64,000 nucleotides of DNA from Nonlabens ulvanivorans. Lineage in GTDB: Bacteria; Bacteroidota; Bacteroidia; Flavobacteriales; Flavobacteriaceae. Positions 40,955-50,709 of the stretch are shown here, in pieces. The stretch lies in assembly GCF_000755285.1 (NCBI RefSeq), contig NZ_BBMK01000007.1, positions 1 through 64,000 of the forward strand. Direction: 5' to 3'. The notes below the pieces were generated by a model. The model searched no databases. It saw nothing but the letters and a program-made list of their open reading frames with translations, and was not told where the DNA came from. The position numbers and the translations under genes are program-made. Positions within the stretch are counted from its first letter, which is position 1; each line of letters starts with the position of its first letter.

Positions 40955-40996
40955 AGTAAGTAAAGAGACAGAATAAGTTCCACCTCTTTACTTACT
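40955..40996. terminator. Bidirectional terminator with 13-bp stem
   Basis: AGTAAGTAAAGAG (40955-40967) and CTCTTTACTTACT (40984-40996) are perfect arms around a 16-base loop. It lies 10 bp past the plus-strand Cys-rich gene and eight bp past the minus-strand SbtA gene. Confidence 0.8.
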
Positions 40997-41003
40997 TAAT
41001 AAT

Positions 41004-41968
41004 TTAAAACGATTGTATTACATATAGGTATAATGGCATCCCCCCCAAAGTGATATTAAAAGGAAATGTTATTGCCAGCGCCATAGGTATGTATAGACTA
41101 GGATTAGCTTTAGGTGCTGCTAATTTCATAGCTGCTGGAACTGCAATGTAAGAAGCGCTAGCGGCGAGAATAGAAAACAATAAACGATCACCTGTCTCTG
41201 TAACAAATAGTCCACTTACTATCGCCACGATAATCCCATTAACAATAGGTATAATGATTGCAAAAGCTACTGCAAACCATCCTTCTTAAGAAAAGTTGAC
41301 AATTTTCTACCACTGGTGATTCCCATATCGAGTAAGAATACTGCTAGAAATCCTTTAAACAAATCTGTCGTAAATGGTTTAATCCCTTCAGCTTGAGCTT
41401 CACTTGCTAATAAGCCTATTATTAAACTACCTATGATAAGTAGTACACTACCGTTGGTGAGTGCATGATGTAGCACGGTACCCGTAGAAACCTTATCTGT
41501 TTTATCTTTATTAAATATTGATATCAATAACAGTCCGACCATAATGGAAGGCGCTTCCATAAGAGCCATAACGGCAACCATATGACCACTAAAATCCATT
41601 TGTTCCATCTCTAAAAAAGAAATGGCTGTTACAAAGGTTACTGCACTTACAGATCCGTATGCTGCTGCTATAGCTCCAGAGTTATACACATTCATCTTGC
41701 GACGCAAAATAAAGTAAGCGTAGACCGGAACAACTATAGCGAGTAAAACGCCAAAGAGTAAAGACCAGACAATCTCCATATCAAATTCACTATGAGACAG
41801 CTCTTGCCCACCTTTAAAACCGATGGCTAACAATAAATAAAGAGATATAAATTTTGAAGAGTTTTCGGGAATTTTAAGATCACTCTTAAGTTGAACTGCT
41901 ATAATTCCCAAAAAGAAAAACAATAATGCCGGGTTACTTAAATTATCAAATAACAGGTGTAAATCCAT
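41004..41968 (-). CDS. SbtA-type sodium-dependent bicarbonate transporter, frame broken
   Basis: About 321 residues after repair, the size of SbtA (DUF897). Around ten membrane segments; 'NPALLFFFLGIIAVQLKSDLKIPE', 'LLLAIGFKGGQEL' and 'YGSVSAVTFVTAISFLE' match the family. The break at about 41283-41287 is one missing base ('STFLKK' continues as 'GWFAVAFAIIIPIVNGIIVAIVSG', parts). A C7 at 41040-41046 adds a Gly in 'NITLGGMPLY'. SbtA brings bicarbonate into cyanobacteria and some marine flavobacteria, where it can support anaplerotic CO2 fixation. A small gene follows upstream on the same strand and a LysR gene diverges. Confidence 0.88.
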
Positions 41969-41990
41969 AATTATATTCCTAAAGAATTAA

Positions 41991-42266
41991 TTAGTTTTTA
42001 ATAATATCGATTTTACTTTTAATTGATAAAGTTTCACCTTTATTAATCATAGGTCCTAAAAAGGCTATTGCTTTATCTTTTTCTAATTGTAATGCAGCAA
42101 TGCGATCGTTTTCAAATATGCATGGATCTGCGTGATCTCTTTCTGTTTTTGCCAGTCGTTGTAGTTTATGAAAGTTCATCTTCTTATCCAGTACTGAGGT
42201 GATAATTTCCATAGCATCTGCTGCAGTAAAATTTCCATTAATTAAGTCAATTTGTAATTCTTGCAT
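41991..42266 (-). CDS. Small protein coupled to SbtA, unknown function
   Basis: 91 residues, soluble, charged. 'GNFTAADAMEIITSVLDKKMNFHKLQ' has a helix-turn-helix-free helical look; I do not recognise a domain. It is not a PII-like SbtB. It ends 22 bp before the SbtA start and faces the LysR gene across 111 bp, so it is probably part of the same control unit. Confidence 0.75.
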   Translation of the reverse strand: MQELQIDLINGNFTAADAMEIITSVLDKKMNFHKLQRLAKTERDHADPCIFENDRIAALQLEKDKAIAFLGPMINKGETLSIKSKIDIIKN

Positions 42267-42377
42267 TATTAAATATTTAAAGGTTTAAATCACTTTTAAT
42301 AAAAAGCCACTGCAAAGTTGAATTATCTTTTATATAAATTTATATTTATATTTTTATCATATACATAAGTAATATTT

Positions 42378-43313
42378 ATGCATTATACACTTCATCAATT
42401 AGAGATATTCTTTAAAATATCACAGTTAAAAAGTATTACTAAAGCTGCCGAAGAATTAAACCTTACTCAACCTGCTGTTTCTATACAGCTAAAGAAATTT
42501 CAAGAACAATTCCCATTACCTCTCACAGAGTATTTAGGACGTAAAATTCATATTACAGAATTTGGAAAAGAAATTGCTGATACGGCAGAAAACATCTTAG
42601 AACAAGTAGCTACAATTTCTTATAAATCTGCAGCTTATGAAGGTAAAGTCGCTGGTAAACTTAACATATCTGTAGTATCGACAGGCAAATATGTGATTCC
42701 CTATTTTCTTTCGGATTTTATGAAAAAATATCCAGGAATTGATTTAACGATGAACGTAACTAATAAAAGTGAAGTTATTAAAAGTATAGAAGAGAATACA
42801 GTTGACTTTGCAATGGTATCCGTACTTCCTACCCATCTTAACATAAGCCGTATAGAGCTCATGCGCAATGAACTTTTTTTACTAGGAAAAGATAACCCTA
42901 GCAAATCCGGTGCTCAACTAACCACAAAAGAATTCAAAAATTTAAAACTTATTTATAGAGAAAAAGGATCTGCTACTAGACAGGCAATGGAAAGCTTTGT
43001 AGATCAACAGAAATTTACAAATCATAAAAAAATTGAACTCGTTTCTAATGAAGCTGTGAAACAAGCCGTTATAGCAGGACTAGGATATTCTATTATGCCT
43101 ATTATAGGTATTAAAAACGAACTCAAAAATAATGAGGTACATATTATCCCTATTAAAAATCTGCCTATAATAACTAACTGGAATCTTATCTGGTTATCAT
43201 CAAAAAAACAGTCGCCCGCAGCGCTAGCCTTAGCACAATATGTTAAAGAAAACAAAATAGAAATTATTAAAAAACACTTCAGTTGGATGGAAAATAAATC
43301 TTTTCTTCAATAA
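42378..43313 (+). CDS. LysR-family regulator (CbbR/CmpR-like)
   Basis: 311 residues. N-terminal winged helix: 'LHQLEIFFKISQLKSITKAAEELNLTQPAVSIQLKKFQ', recognised by 'LTQPAVSIQLKKFQ'. The effector domain starts 'GKLNISVVSTGKYVIPYFLSDF' and holds 'NELFLLGKDNP' and 'REKGSATRQAMESF', as in CbbR/CmpR-type carbon-fixation regulators. It diverges from the SbtA pair, the classical arrangement for LysR control of bicarbonate uptake. It ends three bases before the convergent FAD protein gene. Confidence 0.9.
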   Translation: MHYTLHQLEIFFKISQLKSITKAAEELNLTQPAVSIQLKKFQEQFPLPLTEYLGRKIHITEFGKEIADTAENILEQVATISYKSAAYEGKVAGKLNISVVSTGKYVIPYFLSDFMKKYPGIDLTMNVTNKSEVIKSIEENTVDFAMVSVLPTHLNISRIELMRNELFLLGKDNPSKSGAQLTTKEFKNLKLIYREKGSATRQAMESFVDQQKFTNHKKIELVSNEAVKQAVIAGLGYSIMPIIGIKNELKNNEVHIIPIKNLPIITNWNLIWLSSKKQSPAALALAQYVKENKIEIIKKHFSWMENKSFLQ

Positions 43314-43316
43314 ATA

Positions 43317-44870
43317 CTAGTTATGTTTTTCAATGATACGATCCATACAGTTAATACCATCTATCGCCGCACTTATAATTCCACCAGCATAGCCAGCACC
43401 TTCAGCACAAGGATATAGACCTTTTATTTCAATATGTTCTAGTGAAAGATCATCTCTAGGTATTTTAACTGGTGATGACGTTCTACTTTCAGGAGCATGT
43501 AAAACCGCTTCTGTTGTTAGATATCCTTTCATTTTATGACCAAAAGCTACAAATGCCTTTCTCAATCTACTCGCCAGCATTTCTGGTAAGACTTTATTTA
43601 AATCGACAGCCGTTAAGCCTGGCTGATAAGATGTTTTAGGAAAATCTATAGAAACCTTACCTGCAATAAAATCGGTCATGCGCTGTGCAGGAACTTTTTG
43701 TGTTTTACCAGCAGCAACCCAGCAATCGTATTCTACTTTCTTTTGAAAGTCCAGACAGACAAAAGGATCGTTCTCTTTATAATTAGGTAAATCTTGAGGT
43801 GATACACTTACTACAATACCACTATTAGAATACGGATTGTTGCGTTTACTAGGGCTCCATCCGTTAGTAACAACTTCTTCAACATCAGTCGCACATGGCG
43901 CTATAATACCACCAGGACACATACAAAAAGAATAAACACCTAATCCATCAACCTGTTCCACTAGACTATAACTGGCAGGTGGCAAATATGGATTTTGATC
44001 ATCACCATGATATTGTATCTGATCAATTAAGGATTGTGAATGCTCAATACGCACACCTATTGCAAATGGTTTTGCTTCTACCTTAATACCACGATTATGT
44101 AATAAGTGAAAAATATCTCTAGCACTATGTCCAGTTGCTAATATCACATGATCATAATCATACCAGTTATCATCATTGATTTGAATTGAAGTAACCTGAC
44201 CGTTTTCATGTTTTATATCTGTGAGTTTCTCATTAAACCTCACTTCGCCACCTGCCTCTAGAATAGCCTCGCGCATGGCGGTAATAATTTGAGGCAACTT
44301 ATTAGTTCCTATATGTGGATGAGCATCAACAAGAATGTCTGGAGTTGCACCAAAGTCGACAAACCATTCCATTGCTTTCAATACATTACCACGTTTTTTA
44401 GATCGAGTATAAAGCTTACCATCACTGTAAGTTCCTGCACCACCTTCTCCATAACAGTAATTAGATTCTGGATTAACGATATGCTCTTTATTTATTGCTG
44501 CTAGATCTCTACGTCTAGAGCGCACATCTTTTCCTCTTTCATAGATAATAGGCTTTAATCCACCTTCGACAGCACGCAATGCCGCATATAATCCAGCGGG
44601 TCCAGCACCTATGATCGCTACTGCAGGTTTATTGCTTACATCACTTATTTTATATGGCTCGCGTACAGGCTTTTTATCTCCATTCAACCATAGTTCAATT
44701 TGTAAGTTATACAACACACGACGTTGTCTAGCATCAATGCTGCGCTTTCTAATGGACCATTGAGAGACTTCATTCATAGAAAAATCTACCTTTTGGAAAA
44801 CTTTCTCCAGTATATGATCGTCATCTTCCAGATGATGTGGTAAAACTTGAATTTGAACCAGTGTACTCAT
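43317..44870 (-). CDS. FAD-dependent oxidoreductase, uncharacterised (COG2509-like)
   Basis: About 517 residues from ATG 44870; an upstream TTG is not used. After an N-terminal region of about 75 residues ('FSMNEVSQWSIRKRSIDARQ') comes the dinucleotide fold 'AVAIIGAGPAGLYAALRAVEGG' in parts ('IIGAGPAGLYAAL'), 'CYGEGGAGTYSDGKLYTR', 'VILATGHSARDIF' and a C-terminal FAD loop 'GLYPCAEGAGYAGGIISAAIDG' (in parts). The cellular substrate is not known. It is convergent with the LysR gene. Confidence 0.88.
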   Translation of the reverse strand: MSTLVQIQVLPHHLEDDDHILEKVFQKVDFSMNEVSQWSIRKRSIDARQRRVLYNLQIELWLNGDKKPVREPYKISDVSNKPAVAIIGAGPAGLYAALRAVEGGLKPIIYERGKDVRSRRRDLAAINKEHIVNPESNYCYGEGGAGTYSDGKLYTRSKKRGNVLKAMEWFVDFGATPDILVDAHPHIGTNKLPQIITAMREAILEAGGEVRFNEKLTDIKHENGQVTSIQINDDNWYDYDHVILATGHSARDIFHLLHNRGIKVEAKPFAIGVRIEHSQSLIDQIQYHGDDQNPYLPPASYSLVEQVDGLGVYSFCMCPGGIIAPCATDVEEVVTNGWSPSKRNNPYSNSGIVVSVSPQDLPNYKENDPFVCLDFQKKVEYDCWVAAGKTQKVPAQRMTDFIAGKVSIDFPKTSYQPGLTAVDLNKVLPEMLASRLRKAFVAFGHKMKGYLTTEAVLHAPESRTSSPVKIPRDDLSLEHIEIKGLYPCAEGAGYAGGIISAAIDGINCMDRIIEKHN

Positions 44871-44940
44871 AGGTGGCAAAGGTAATAGGTCTTTAATGAT
44901 TAAACTTCCATATTATTGACCGGTAGGATGAAATAGTTAA

Positions 44941-44956
44941 CGCTTTCGCAAAAGCG
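44941..44956. repeat. 16-bp palindrome, 15/16, intergenic
   Basis: Reads CGCTTTCGCAAAAGCG; in the promoter side of the FAD protein gene, 71 bp before its start. Confidence 0.9.
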
Positions 44957-44981
44957 AAATATTTAAAAATCCTTATGATGT

Positions 44982-45012
44982 AAAAAGCCTCTTATCCAAA
45001 CGATAAAAGGCT
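44982..45012 (-). terminator. Terminator of the nitronate monooxygenase gene
   Basis: AGCCTCTTATC and GATAAAAGGCT form a stem with one mismatch around a five-base loop. On the minus strand TTTTTA follows. It is 24 bp past the stop codon at 45036. Confidence 0.75.
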
Positions 45013-45035
45013 ATTGAAGTTATTTGTAATTATTA

Positions 45036-46004
45036 TTAAGAGTAACGCTCTAGATTTTTCTTTTGTATCTCGATTGCATCCTTAAATTCAGTCTTCATAC
45101 GATTGATTAAATCTGAAGCTGGTATGGTATCCTTAATTGTTGCAGATCCTTGTCCTGCACTCCATATGGTTTTCCAAGCTTTTGCTTCGGTATCCATTTC
45201 TTTACCAAAATCAATCTTACCGGTAGCTTTAAGTTGCTCTTCAGTAATTCCTGCGGCATTTAAACTAGCACCTAAAAAGTTTGCGCTTACACCAGATATG
45301 GCGGCAGTATAAACAATGTCACTTGATCCAGCATCGATAATCATATCTCGATACTCATCTGTGGCTTTAGACTCATCTGTATTAATAAAACGTGTTCCCA
45401 TGTATGCATAATCTGCACCCATTTGTAAGGCACTGGCAACATCCTGACCACTACTCATAGCCCCAGAAAGTAAGATGGTACCGCCAAAGAAACTGCGTAC
45501 TTCTCTAATAAACGGCATAGGATTTAAGGTTCCTGCATGACCACCAGCACCAGCACAAACCAGTATCAGTCCGTCCACACCAGCCTCAGCAGCTTTTTCG
45601 GCATGACGTTTTTTAATTACATCATGAAAGACTAAACCACCATAAGAGTGTACCGCATCCACTAGATCCTTTACAGCACCTAAAGAGGTTATGATTAACG
45701 GCACCTTATGCTTCATGCAAATCATTAAATCTGCCTGCACACGTGGATTACTGCCATGAACGATAAGATTAACACCAAAAGGAGCCGCCTTTTTACCGGT
45801 TTCTTTTTCCCATTGCTCAAGCTCTATTTTAATTTGAACCACCCATTCTTCAAAGCCATCTGTAGTGCGCTGATTTAAAGCGGGAAAAGTACCTACGATT
45901 CCGTTTTTACAACAGGCTATTACCAGTTCTGGACCAGATATTAAGAACATAGGTGCTGCTACTACTGGCAGCTTTATATTTTGAGAAAATTCAGTATTAT
46001 TCAT
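45036..46004 (-). CDS. Nitronate monooxygenase-like FMN protein
   Basis: 322 residues, TIM barrel of the NPD/2-nitropropane dioxygenase family, which oxidises toxic alkyl nitronates with FMN. Seen: 'KLPVVAAPMFLISGPELVIACCKNG' in parts, 'VFHDVIKKRHAEKAAEAGVDGLI', 'GAGGHAGTLNP', 'LSGAMSSGQDVASALQMGADYAYMG' and 'TRFINTDES'. It stands alone between two terminated units; start ATG at 46004. Confidence 0.9.
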   Translation of the reverse strand: MNNTEFSQNIKLPVVAAPMFLISGPELVIACCKNGIVGTFPALNQRTTDGFEEWVVQIKIELEQWEKETGKKAAPFGVNLIVHGSNPRVQADLMICMKHKVPLIITSLGAVKDLVDAVHSYGGLVFHDVIKKRHAEKAAEAGVDGLILVCAGAGGHAGTLNPMPFIREVRSFFGGTILLSGAMSSGQDVASALQMGADYAYMGTRFINTDESKATDEYRDMIIDAGSSDIVYTAAISGVSANFLGASLNAAGITEEQLKATGKIDFGKEMDTEAKAWKTIWSAGQGSATIKDTIPASDLINRMKTEFKDAIEIQKKNLERYS

Positions 46005-46174
46005 TACTTGGGTTTACTACAAATTTACAATTATAGCGCAAAATCACCGCATAAGAACTTAAATTAAAATAGCCGTTAAGATGTCGTTAATTAAAGTCTT
46101 ACAAGATGGTTTCCATTTAAATTTGTAACAAATTAATCTATTGCCCGTTACTTAGACAGACTAGAATATTTCTT

Positions 46175-48541
46175 ATGATTAAACGATTATTAATTGCAAT
46201 AATTTTATTGAATTTCGCTTTTGCGAAAGCGCAATCAGAAAAATTCACCCTATCAGGTACCATCAGTGAGGTAAGCAACGGCGAGACCATGATAGGTGTT
46301 AATATTCTTATCCCAGAATTGAGCGCTGGAACATCTAGTAACGAATATGGTTTTTACTCCATTACCCTACCTGCTGGAACCTATCAAGTTGTTTATAGTT
46401 TTATAGGTTATAAAAATATATTAAAAGAGGTCGTTTTAAATGGTGACATGCAAATTAACATCGAGATGGCAGACTCTGACGAACAACTAGATGCGATAGT
46501 TATCAAGGCAGATGTAGAAAGATTGAGTACTAAATCGCCACAGATGAGCACTAATGCGCTATCCATTGAGACTATTAAAAAAATTCCAGTCGTACTGGGC
46601 GAGACAGATATTGTAAAGTCACTAGTTCTACTACCAGGAGTTACTAATGCTGGTGAAGGTGCCTCTGGATTCAATGTGCGCGGTGGTGCCGCTGATCAAA
46701 ATCTTGTATTACTGGATGAGGCAACACTATACGGTAGTGATCACTTGTTTGGTTTCTTTTCCGTTTTTAATCCAGATGCAATTAAGGATTTAAAATTATA
46801 TAAAGGAGGAATACCTGCTCGATATGGTGGACGTGTGTCTAGTGTACTGGACATATATCAACGAGATGGTAATAAAAATAAATTAAGTGCTACTGGTGGT
46901 GTAGGTCTTGTTGCTAGCAGACTATTATTAGAAGGTCCAATAGAGAAAGGGAAATCTTCATTTTTAATAGGTGGCCGCAGTAGTTATGCTCATTTATTTT
47001 TACCTCTTTTTGATATAGATAACGTCGCTTATTTTTATGATTTAAATGCAAAATTAAGCTTCACTTTAAACGATAATAATAGACTTTATGTATCCTCTTA
47101 TTTTGGTAGAGATGTATTTAAGGTTAATAATCTCTTTGGTAACACCTTTGGAAACTCATTTGTAAATGCTAGATGGAATCATACATTTAATAACAAATGG
47201 TTTGCAAACACCTCACTGATCTATTCAGATTACAATTATGGACTTGAGCTAGAATTTGTTGAGTTTGAATTCAGTAGCGGAATAACTAATCTTAATGCCA
47301 AATATGACTTGACGCACTATGTTAATGATAAAACTAAAATGAGGTACGGTGTTAATTCTATTTATTATGAATTTGATCCAGGACTTATTACACCTACAAC
47401 AGCTACAAGTCCAATAAACGAGAGACAGCTTACAAAAAAGTATGCTTGGGAGAACGGTGTTTATGTTGATGGAGAGTTTGAAATCACAGAGAATATCAAT
47501 ATTAATGCTGGTTTGAGATTAAGCACCTTTAATCGTCTAGGTCAGGACAATATAAATATCTATGAAGAGAATCAACCTATCATATTTAATGAAGAATTAC
47601 AGATTTATGAATCTGTTGACCCTATAGAAACAACTACAGCAAGTCGAGGCACTACTTTAAAAACATTTGCAAATCTTGAGCCTCGATTCTCTATTGCATA
47701 CTCTTTAGATAGTAATACTAGCTTTAAAGCTAGCTACCAGCGCATTAATCAATATATACATCTTATTTCTAATACCAATGCTCCTACTCCTTTTGACCTC
47801 TATGCACCTAGTGGCACTTTTATAGAACCTCAAAAAGGCGATCAAATTGCTGCCGGATTTTTTAAAAATATAGGTAACTATTCTCTAGAAACAGAAGTTT
47901 TTTATAAAACAGTTGATAATCGACAGGATTATATAGATGGTGCAGATCTAATCGCAAATGATGCCGTAGAGCAAATATTGTTAAAAGGCGAAGCTAGAGC
48001 TTATGGTCTCGAAGTTCTTTTCAGAAAAAACAAAGGTAAATTACAAGGATGGATTGCCTATACTTTATCACGTAGCGAACAACGCACACCAGGTCGCACG
48101 CCCGAAGAAACTGGAATTAACAATGGAGAATGGTATAATGCGGCATGGGACAAAACACATGACCTTACCATAACGGGTAATTATGAGTTCAATAACAAAT
48201 GGAGTTTCGGTGCTAACTTCACTCTACAAACAGGACAACCTATCACATATCCTAACGGTCAATATGAATTTGACGGTTTATTTATCCCTACATACGAAGC
48301 ACGTAATAGTAGTCGATTACCAATTGTACATCGACTAGATTTAAGCGCTACTTATATCCCAAAGCCTGACAAAACAAAGGGCTGGCAAGGCAGCTGGGTT
48401 TTCAGCATTTACAACGCTTACAATAGGAGAAATGCAGCAAGCATAAGCTTTGCACAAAATGAGGATACTAATCGTAATGAAGCTACTAGACTATCTATTT
48501 TTGGACTAGTGCCAGCTGTTACCTACAACTTCAAATTCTAA
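46175..48541 (+). CDS. TonB-dependent receptor with regulatory-like N-terminal domain
   Basis: 788 residues. Signal peptide ending 'FAFAKAQ', encoded by a variant of the 16-bp palindrome. A carboxypeptidase-regulatory-like domain (about 25-105) precedes a plug with 'VKSLVLLPGVTNAGEGASGFNVRGG' (parts), 'QNLVLLDEATLYGSDHLFGFFSVFN' (parts) and 'LYKGGIPARYGGRVSSVLDI'. The barrel ends 'PAVTYNFKF'. It lacks the SusC TonB-plug signature and is coupled (one base) to a DUF4249 lipoprotein, a frequent pair in Bacteroidota thought to take up a metal, peptide or other small ligand. The substrate cannot be read. Confidence 0.93.
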   Translation: MIKRLLIAIILLNFAFAKAQSEKFTLSGTISEVSNGETMIGVNILIPELSAGTSSNEYGFYSITLPAGTYQVVYSFIGYKNILKEVVLNGDMQINIEMADSDEQLDAIVIKADVERLSTKSPQMSTNALSIETIKKIPVVLGETDIVKSLVLLPGVTNAGEGASGFNVRGGAADQNLVLLDEATLYGSDHLFGFFSVFNPDAIKDLKLYKGGIPARYGGRVSSVLDIYQRDGNKNKLSATGGVGLVASRLLLEGPIEKGKSSFLIGGRSSYAHLFLPLFDIDNVAYFYDLNAKLSFTLNDNNRLYVSSYFGRDVFKVNNLFGNTFGNSFVNARWNHTFNNKWFANTSLIYSDYNYGLELEFVEFEFSSGITNLNAKYDLTHYVNDKTKMRYGVNSIYYEFDPGLITPTTATSPINERQLTKKYAWENGVYVDGEFEITENININAGLRLSTFNRLGQDNINIYEENQPIIFNEELQIYESVDPIETTTASRGTTLKTFANLEPRFSIAYSLDSNTSFKASYQRINQYIHLISNTNAPTPFDLYAPSGTFIEPQKGDQIAAGFFKNIGNYSLETEVFYKTVDNRQDYIDGADLIANDAVEQILLKGEARAYGLEVLFRKNKGKLQGWIAYTLSRSEQRTPGRTPEETGINNGEWYNAAWDKTHDLTITGNYEFNNKWSFGANFTLQTGQPITYPNGQYEFDGLFIPTYEARNSSRLPIVHRLDLSATYIPKPDKTKGWQGSWVFSIYNAYNRRNAASISFAQNEDTNRNEATRLSIFGLVPAVTYNFKF
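46216..46231. repeat. 16-bp palindrome, 15/16
   Basis: Reads CGCTTTTGCGAAAGCG. It encodes the end of the signal peptide of the TonB receptor (AFAKAQ). Confidence 0.9.
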
Positions 48542-48542
48542 G

Positions 48543-49355
48543 ATGATGAAAAACATATTTACATTTTTAATGATATCAATCGGTCTTCTTTCTTGTGAAG
48601 ATGTTATTGAATTAGACCTTAATAATTCTACTCCTAAGTTAGTCATCGATGCTGCGTTAGAACTACAAGAAGACGGATTTACAGAAGCAACCGTTTTACT
48701 AACTCGTAGTAGCTCATTTTACCAAGAAGAAATTGACTATGTCGATAATGCTAGTGTAGTAGTTACAGATCCAACCGGAACCAATCATGTTTTCACACTT
48801 ACCGATTCTGGACTATATAAAAATGTCACTTTAAATATTCTAGATGGTGAAACATATACTTTAACTATTATCGACGGGACTGAAACTTATACAGCAACAC
48901 AAGAATTTATCAGTACGGTGCCATATACTAGAGTAGAACAATCAGAGATTACAGGTTTTGGAGATTTCACAGAAATATCTGGTTATTTTAATGACCCAGC
49001 TGGCATAGATAATTATTATCTATTTGAATACATCGATGCCTATAATACTGAAGTAGACATATCAGATGATGAGTTCTCGGATGGTAATGAGGCGCTAACA
49101 GCTTTTTTCATGGAAGATCTTCCGGTAGGAACTATGATTACATTAACTATAAAAGGTATAGACCGTAGAGGCTTCACATTTTACGATACACTTATTCAAC
49201 AAACCGCAGATGGCGGTGGTGGCCCTTTTGACACGCAACCAGCAACTGTAAGAGGAAATATTATTAATACAACAAACCCTGAAAATTTTCCTTACGGATA
49301 TTTCAGGGTTTCTGAGAAATTTGAAATTGAATATACTGTTGTCGAGAATCCGTAA
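48543..49355 (+). CDS. DUF4249 outer-membrane lipoprotein
   Basis: 270 residues. Lipoprotein signal 'ISIGLLSC', then 'EDVIELDLNNSTPKLVIDAAL', the hallmark opening of DUF4249. Beta-rich, with repeated 'TYTLTI' and 'GFGDFTEISGYFNDPAG'. It follows the TonB receptor by one base and is probably its surface partner. Confidence 0.88.
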   Translation: MMKNIFTFLMISIGLLSCEDVIELDLNNSTPKLVIDAALELQEDGFTEATVLLTRSSSFYQEEIDYVDNASVVVTDPTGTNHVFTLTDSGLYKNVTLNILDGETYTLTIIDGTETYTATQEFISTVPYTRVEQSEITGFGDFTEISGYFNDPAGIDNYYLFEYIDAYNTEVDISDDEFSDGNEALTAFFMEDLPVGTMITLTIKGIDRRGFTFYDTLIQQTADGGGGPFDTQPATVRGNIINTTNPENFPYGYFRVSEKFEIEYTVVENP

Positions 49356-49367
49356 AACGGATATTAA

Positions 49368-49871
49368 TTAAAGACCAAAAAGTCTCTCATTGTTATCCAT
49401 AAATTCCCAATAATATTGTGGATCCGGAAAGCTGTAACGCTCCATTCTGTTGCGCTCACGTCCATTTTTATCCATTGCAAGTAAAGTTGGAAACTTACTA
49501 ACTCTTAATTTTTTTTGCATTTCTTTATTAATCATCTTTTGCTCTAAAGAGATAATATCATCTCTATATGGAATATCTAGCATCACGACTATATAATCCT
49601 CTGATGCCTCAGCAAATTCTGGCGTATTAAAAAAATCTTTTTTAAGTTTCACACAAGGCTTACACCAGTCACTACCTGTAAAATAAACAAGCATAGGCTT
49701 ATTTTGCTTTTTTGCAGCAGCTTTAGCAGTTTTAAAATCTGTAAACCAGTTGATCTCAACTTCCTCAATAGCCTCAACTTCTTCAATATCTTGAACATTT
49801 TCTTCAAAAGACTCTTGAGCATTCACTATTCCAGTAAAAAGTAGAATCAAAAAAAGGGAATACATTTTCAT
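49368..49871 (-). CDS. Periplasmic thioredoxin-like protein
   Basis: 167 residues from ATG 49871, with signal peptide 'MYSLFLILLFTGIVNAQ'. The thioredoxin fold begins 'INWFTDFKTAKAAAKKQNKP' and has the active-site motif 'TGSDWCKPCVKLKKDF' (W-C-K-P-C) and a cis-Pro in 'SKFPTLLAMD'. A Glu-rich linker (residues 20-35) follows the signal. It may reduce or form disulfides in periplasmic proteins. The ORF can be extended upstream to 49913, but that would bury the signal peptide. Confidence 0.9.
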   Translation of the reverse strand: MKMYSLFLILLFTGIVNAQESFEENVQDIEEVEAIEEVEINWFTDFKTAKAAAKKQNKPMLVYFTGSDWCKPCVKLKKDFFNTPEFAEASEDYIVVMLDIPYRDDIISLEQKMINKEMQKKLRVSKFPTLLAMDKNGRERNRMERYSFPDPQYYWEFMDNNERLFGL

Positions 49872-49938
49872 AATAAACAGGTTTATAAAATCAAAAATAA
49901 AAAGATTATTCACACTAGGTCAACAATCTTGCCATAAT

Positions 49939-50565
49939 CTAAACGTATTGTACCATTTCTTGTTGTGGACGTCTTACTTTTTCCATTTTAGAAAACATAT
50001 CATCCTGCGCACGGTAACCGACTGGCAATAATAGAACTGATTTTAAGCCTTGTTTTTTTAGACCTAGTAATTCATCGATTTGATCGGGTAAAAAGCCTTC
50101 CATAGGACAAGAGTCTATACGCTCTTGAGCGCAAACTGTCATTAAATTCCCTAACGATATATAAGCCTGATTTTTTGACCACTGATCTACTTCATCTTGT
50201 TGTTTTTGTGAAAATGATTGCGTTAGTTGATTTTTAAAAGGTTTTAAAACTTCATCTGGTGTATTGCGTATTTTTTTTACAAGTTCAAAATATTCATTAA
50301 CATAGTCCACATCCACATTTTTTGTGCACAAGACTAATACAGCACTAGCATCGGCCACCTGTCTTTGTCCATAAGCCTTTTCAACCATCGCATCTTTCAC
50401 TTCTTGATTTTGTACCACAATCAATCTACATGGTTGTAAGCCATAAGAGGTTGCTGTTAAATTAAACGCCTGTACCAGAGTCTCTAACTGATCTGTGGAT
50501 AATGTCTTATAATTATCAAACTTCTTTGTGGCATAGCGCCATTGCAAATTTTCTATACTTTTCAT
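49939..50565 (-). CDS. NAD(P)H-dependent nitroreductase-family oxidoreductase
   Basis: 208 residues, FMN nitroreductase fold of the NfsB/dihydropteridine-reductase type. Seen: 'LQWRYATKKFD', 'TATSYGLQPCRLIVVQNQE', 'QAYISLGNLMTVCAQERIDSCPMEGF' in parts and 'LLPVGYRAQDD'. Such enzymes reduce quinones or nitro compounds. It stands alone; a perfect palindrome lies 47-62 bp before its start. Confidence 0.9.
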   Translation of the reverse strand: MKSIENLQWRYATKKFDNYKTLSTDQLETLVQAFNLTATSYGLQPCRLIVVQNQEVKDAMVEKAYGQRQVADASAVLVLCTKNVDVDYVNEYFELVKKIRNTPDEVLKPFKNQLTQSFSQKQQDEVDQWSKNQAYISLGNLMTVCAQERIDSCPMEGFLPDQIDELLGLKKQGLKSVLLLPVGYRAQDDMFSKMEKVRRPQQEMVQYV

Positions 50566-50611
50566 AGGTTGGAAACGTTATCTTTGTTGGGTAGTCGAGC
50601 TATGATAGATT

Positions 50612-50627
50612 CGCTTTCGCGAAAGCG
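50612..50627. repeat. 16-bp palindrome, perfect, intergenic
   Basis: Between the divergent nitroreductase and thioesterase genes. Confidence 0.95.
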
Positions 50628-50709
50628 AAAAATCAAAGCTTAAAACTTCCATAAACAAAGGTAAGACCATCAACCTTTTAGCACGTTAATATTTCAATAA
50701 AGGAAATTT

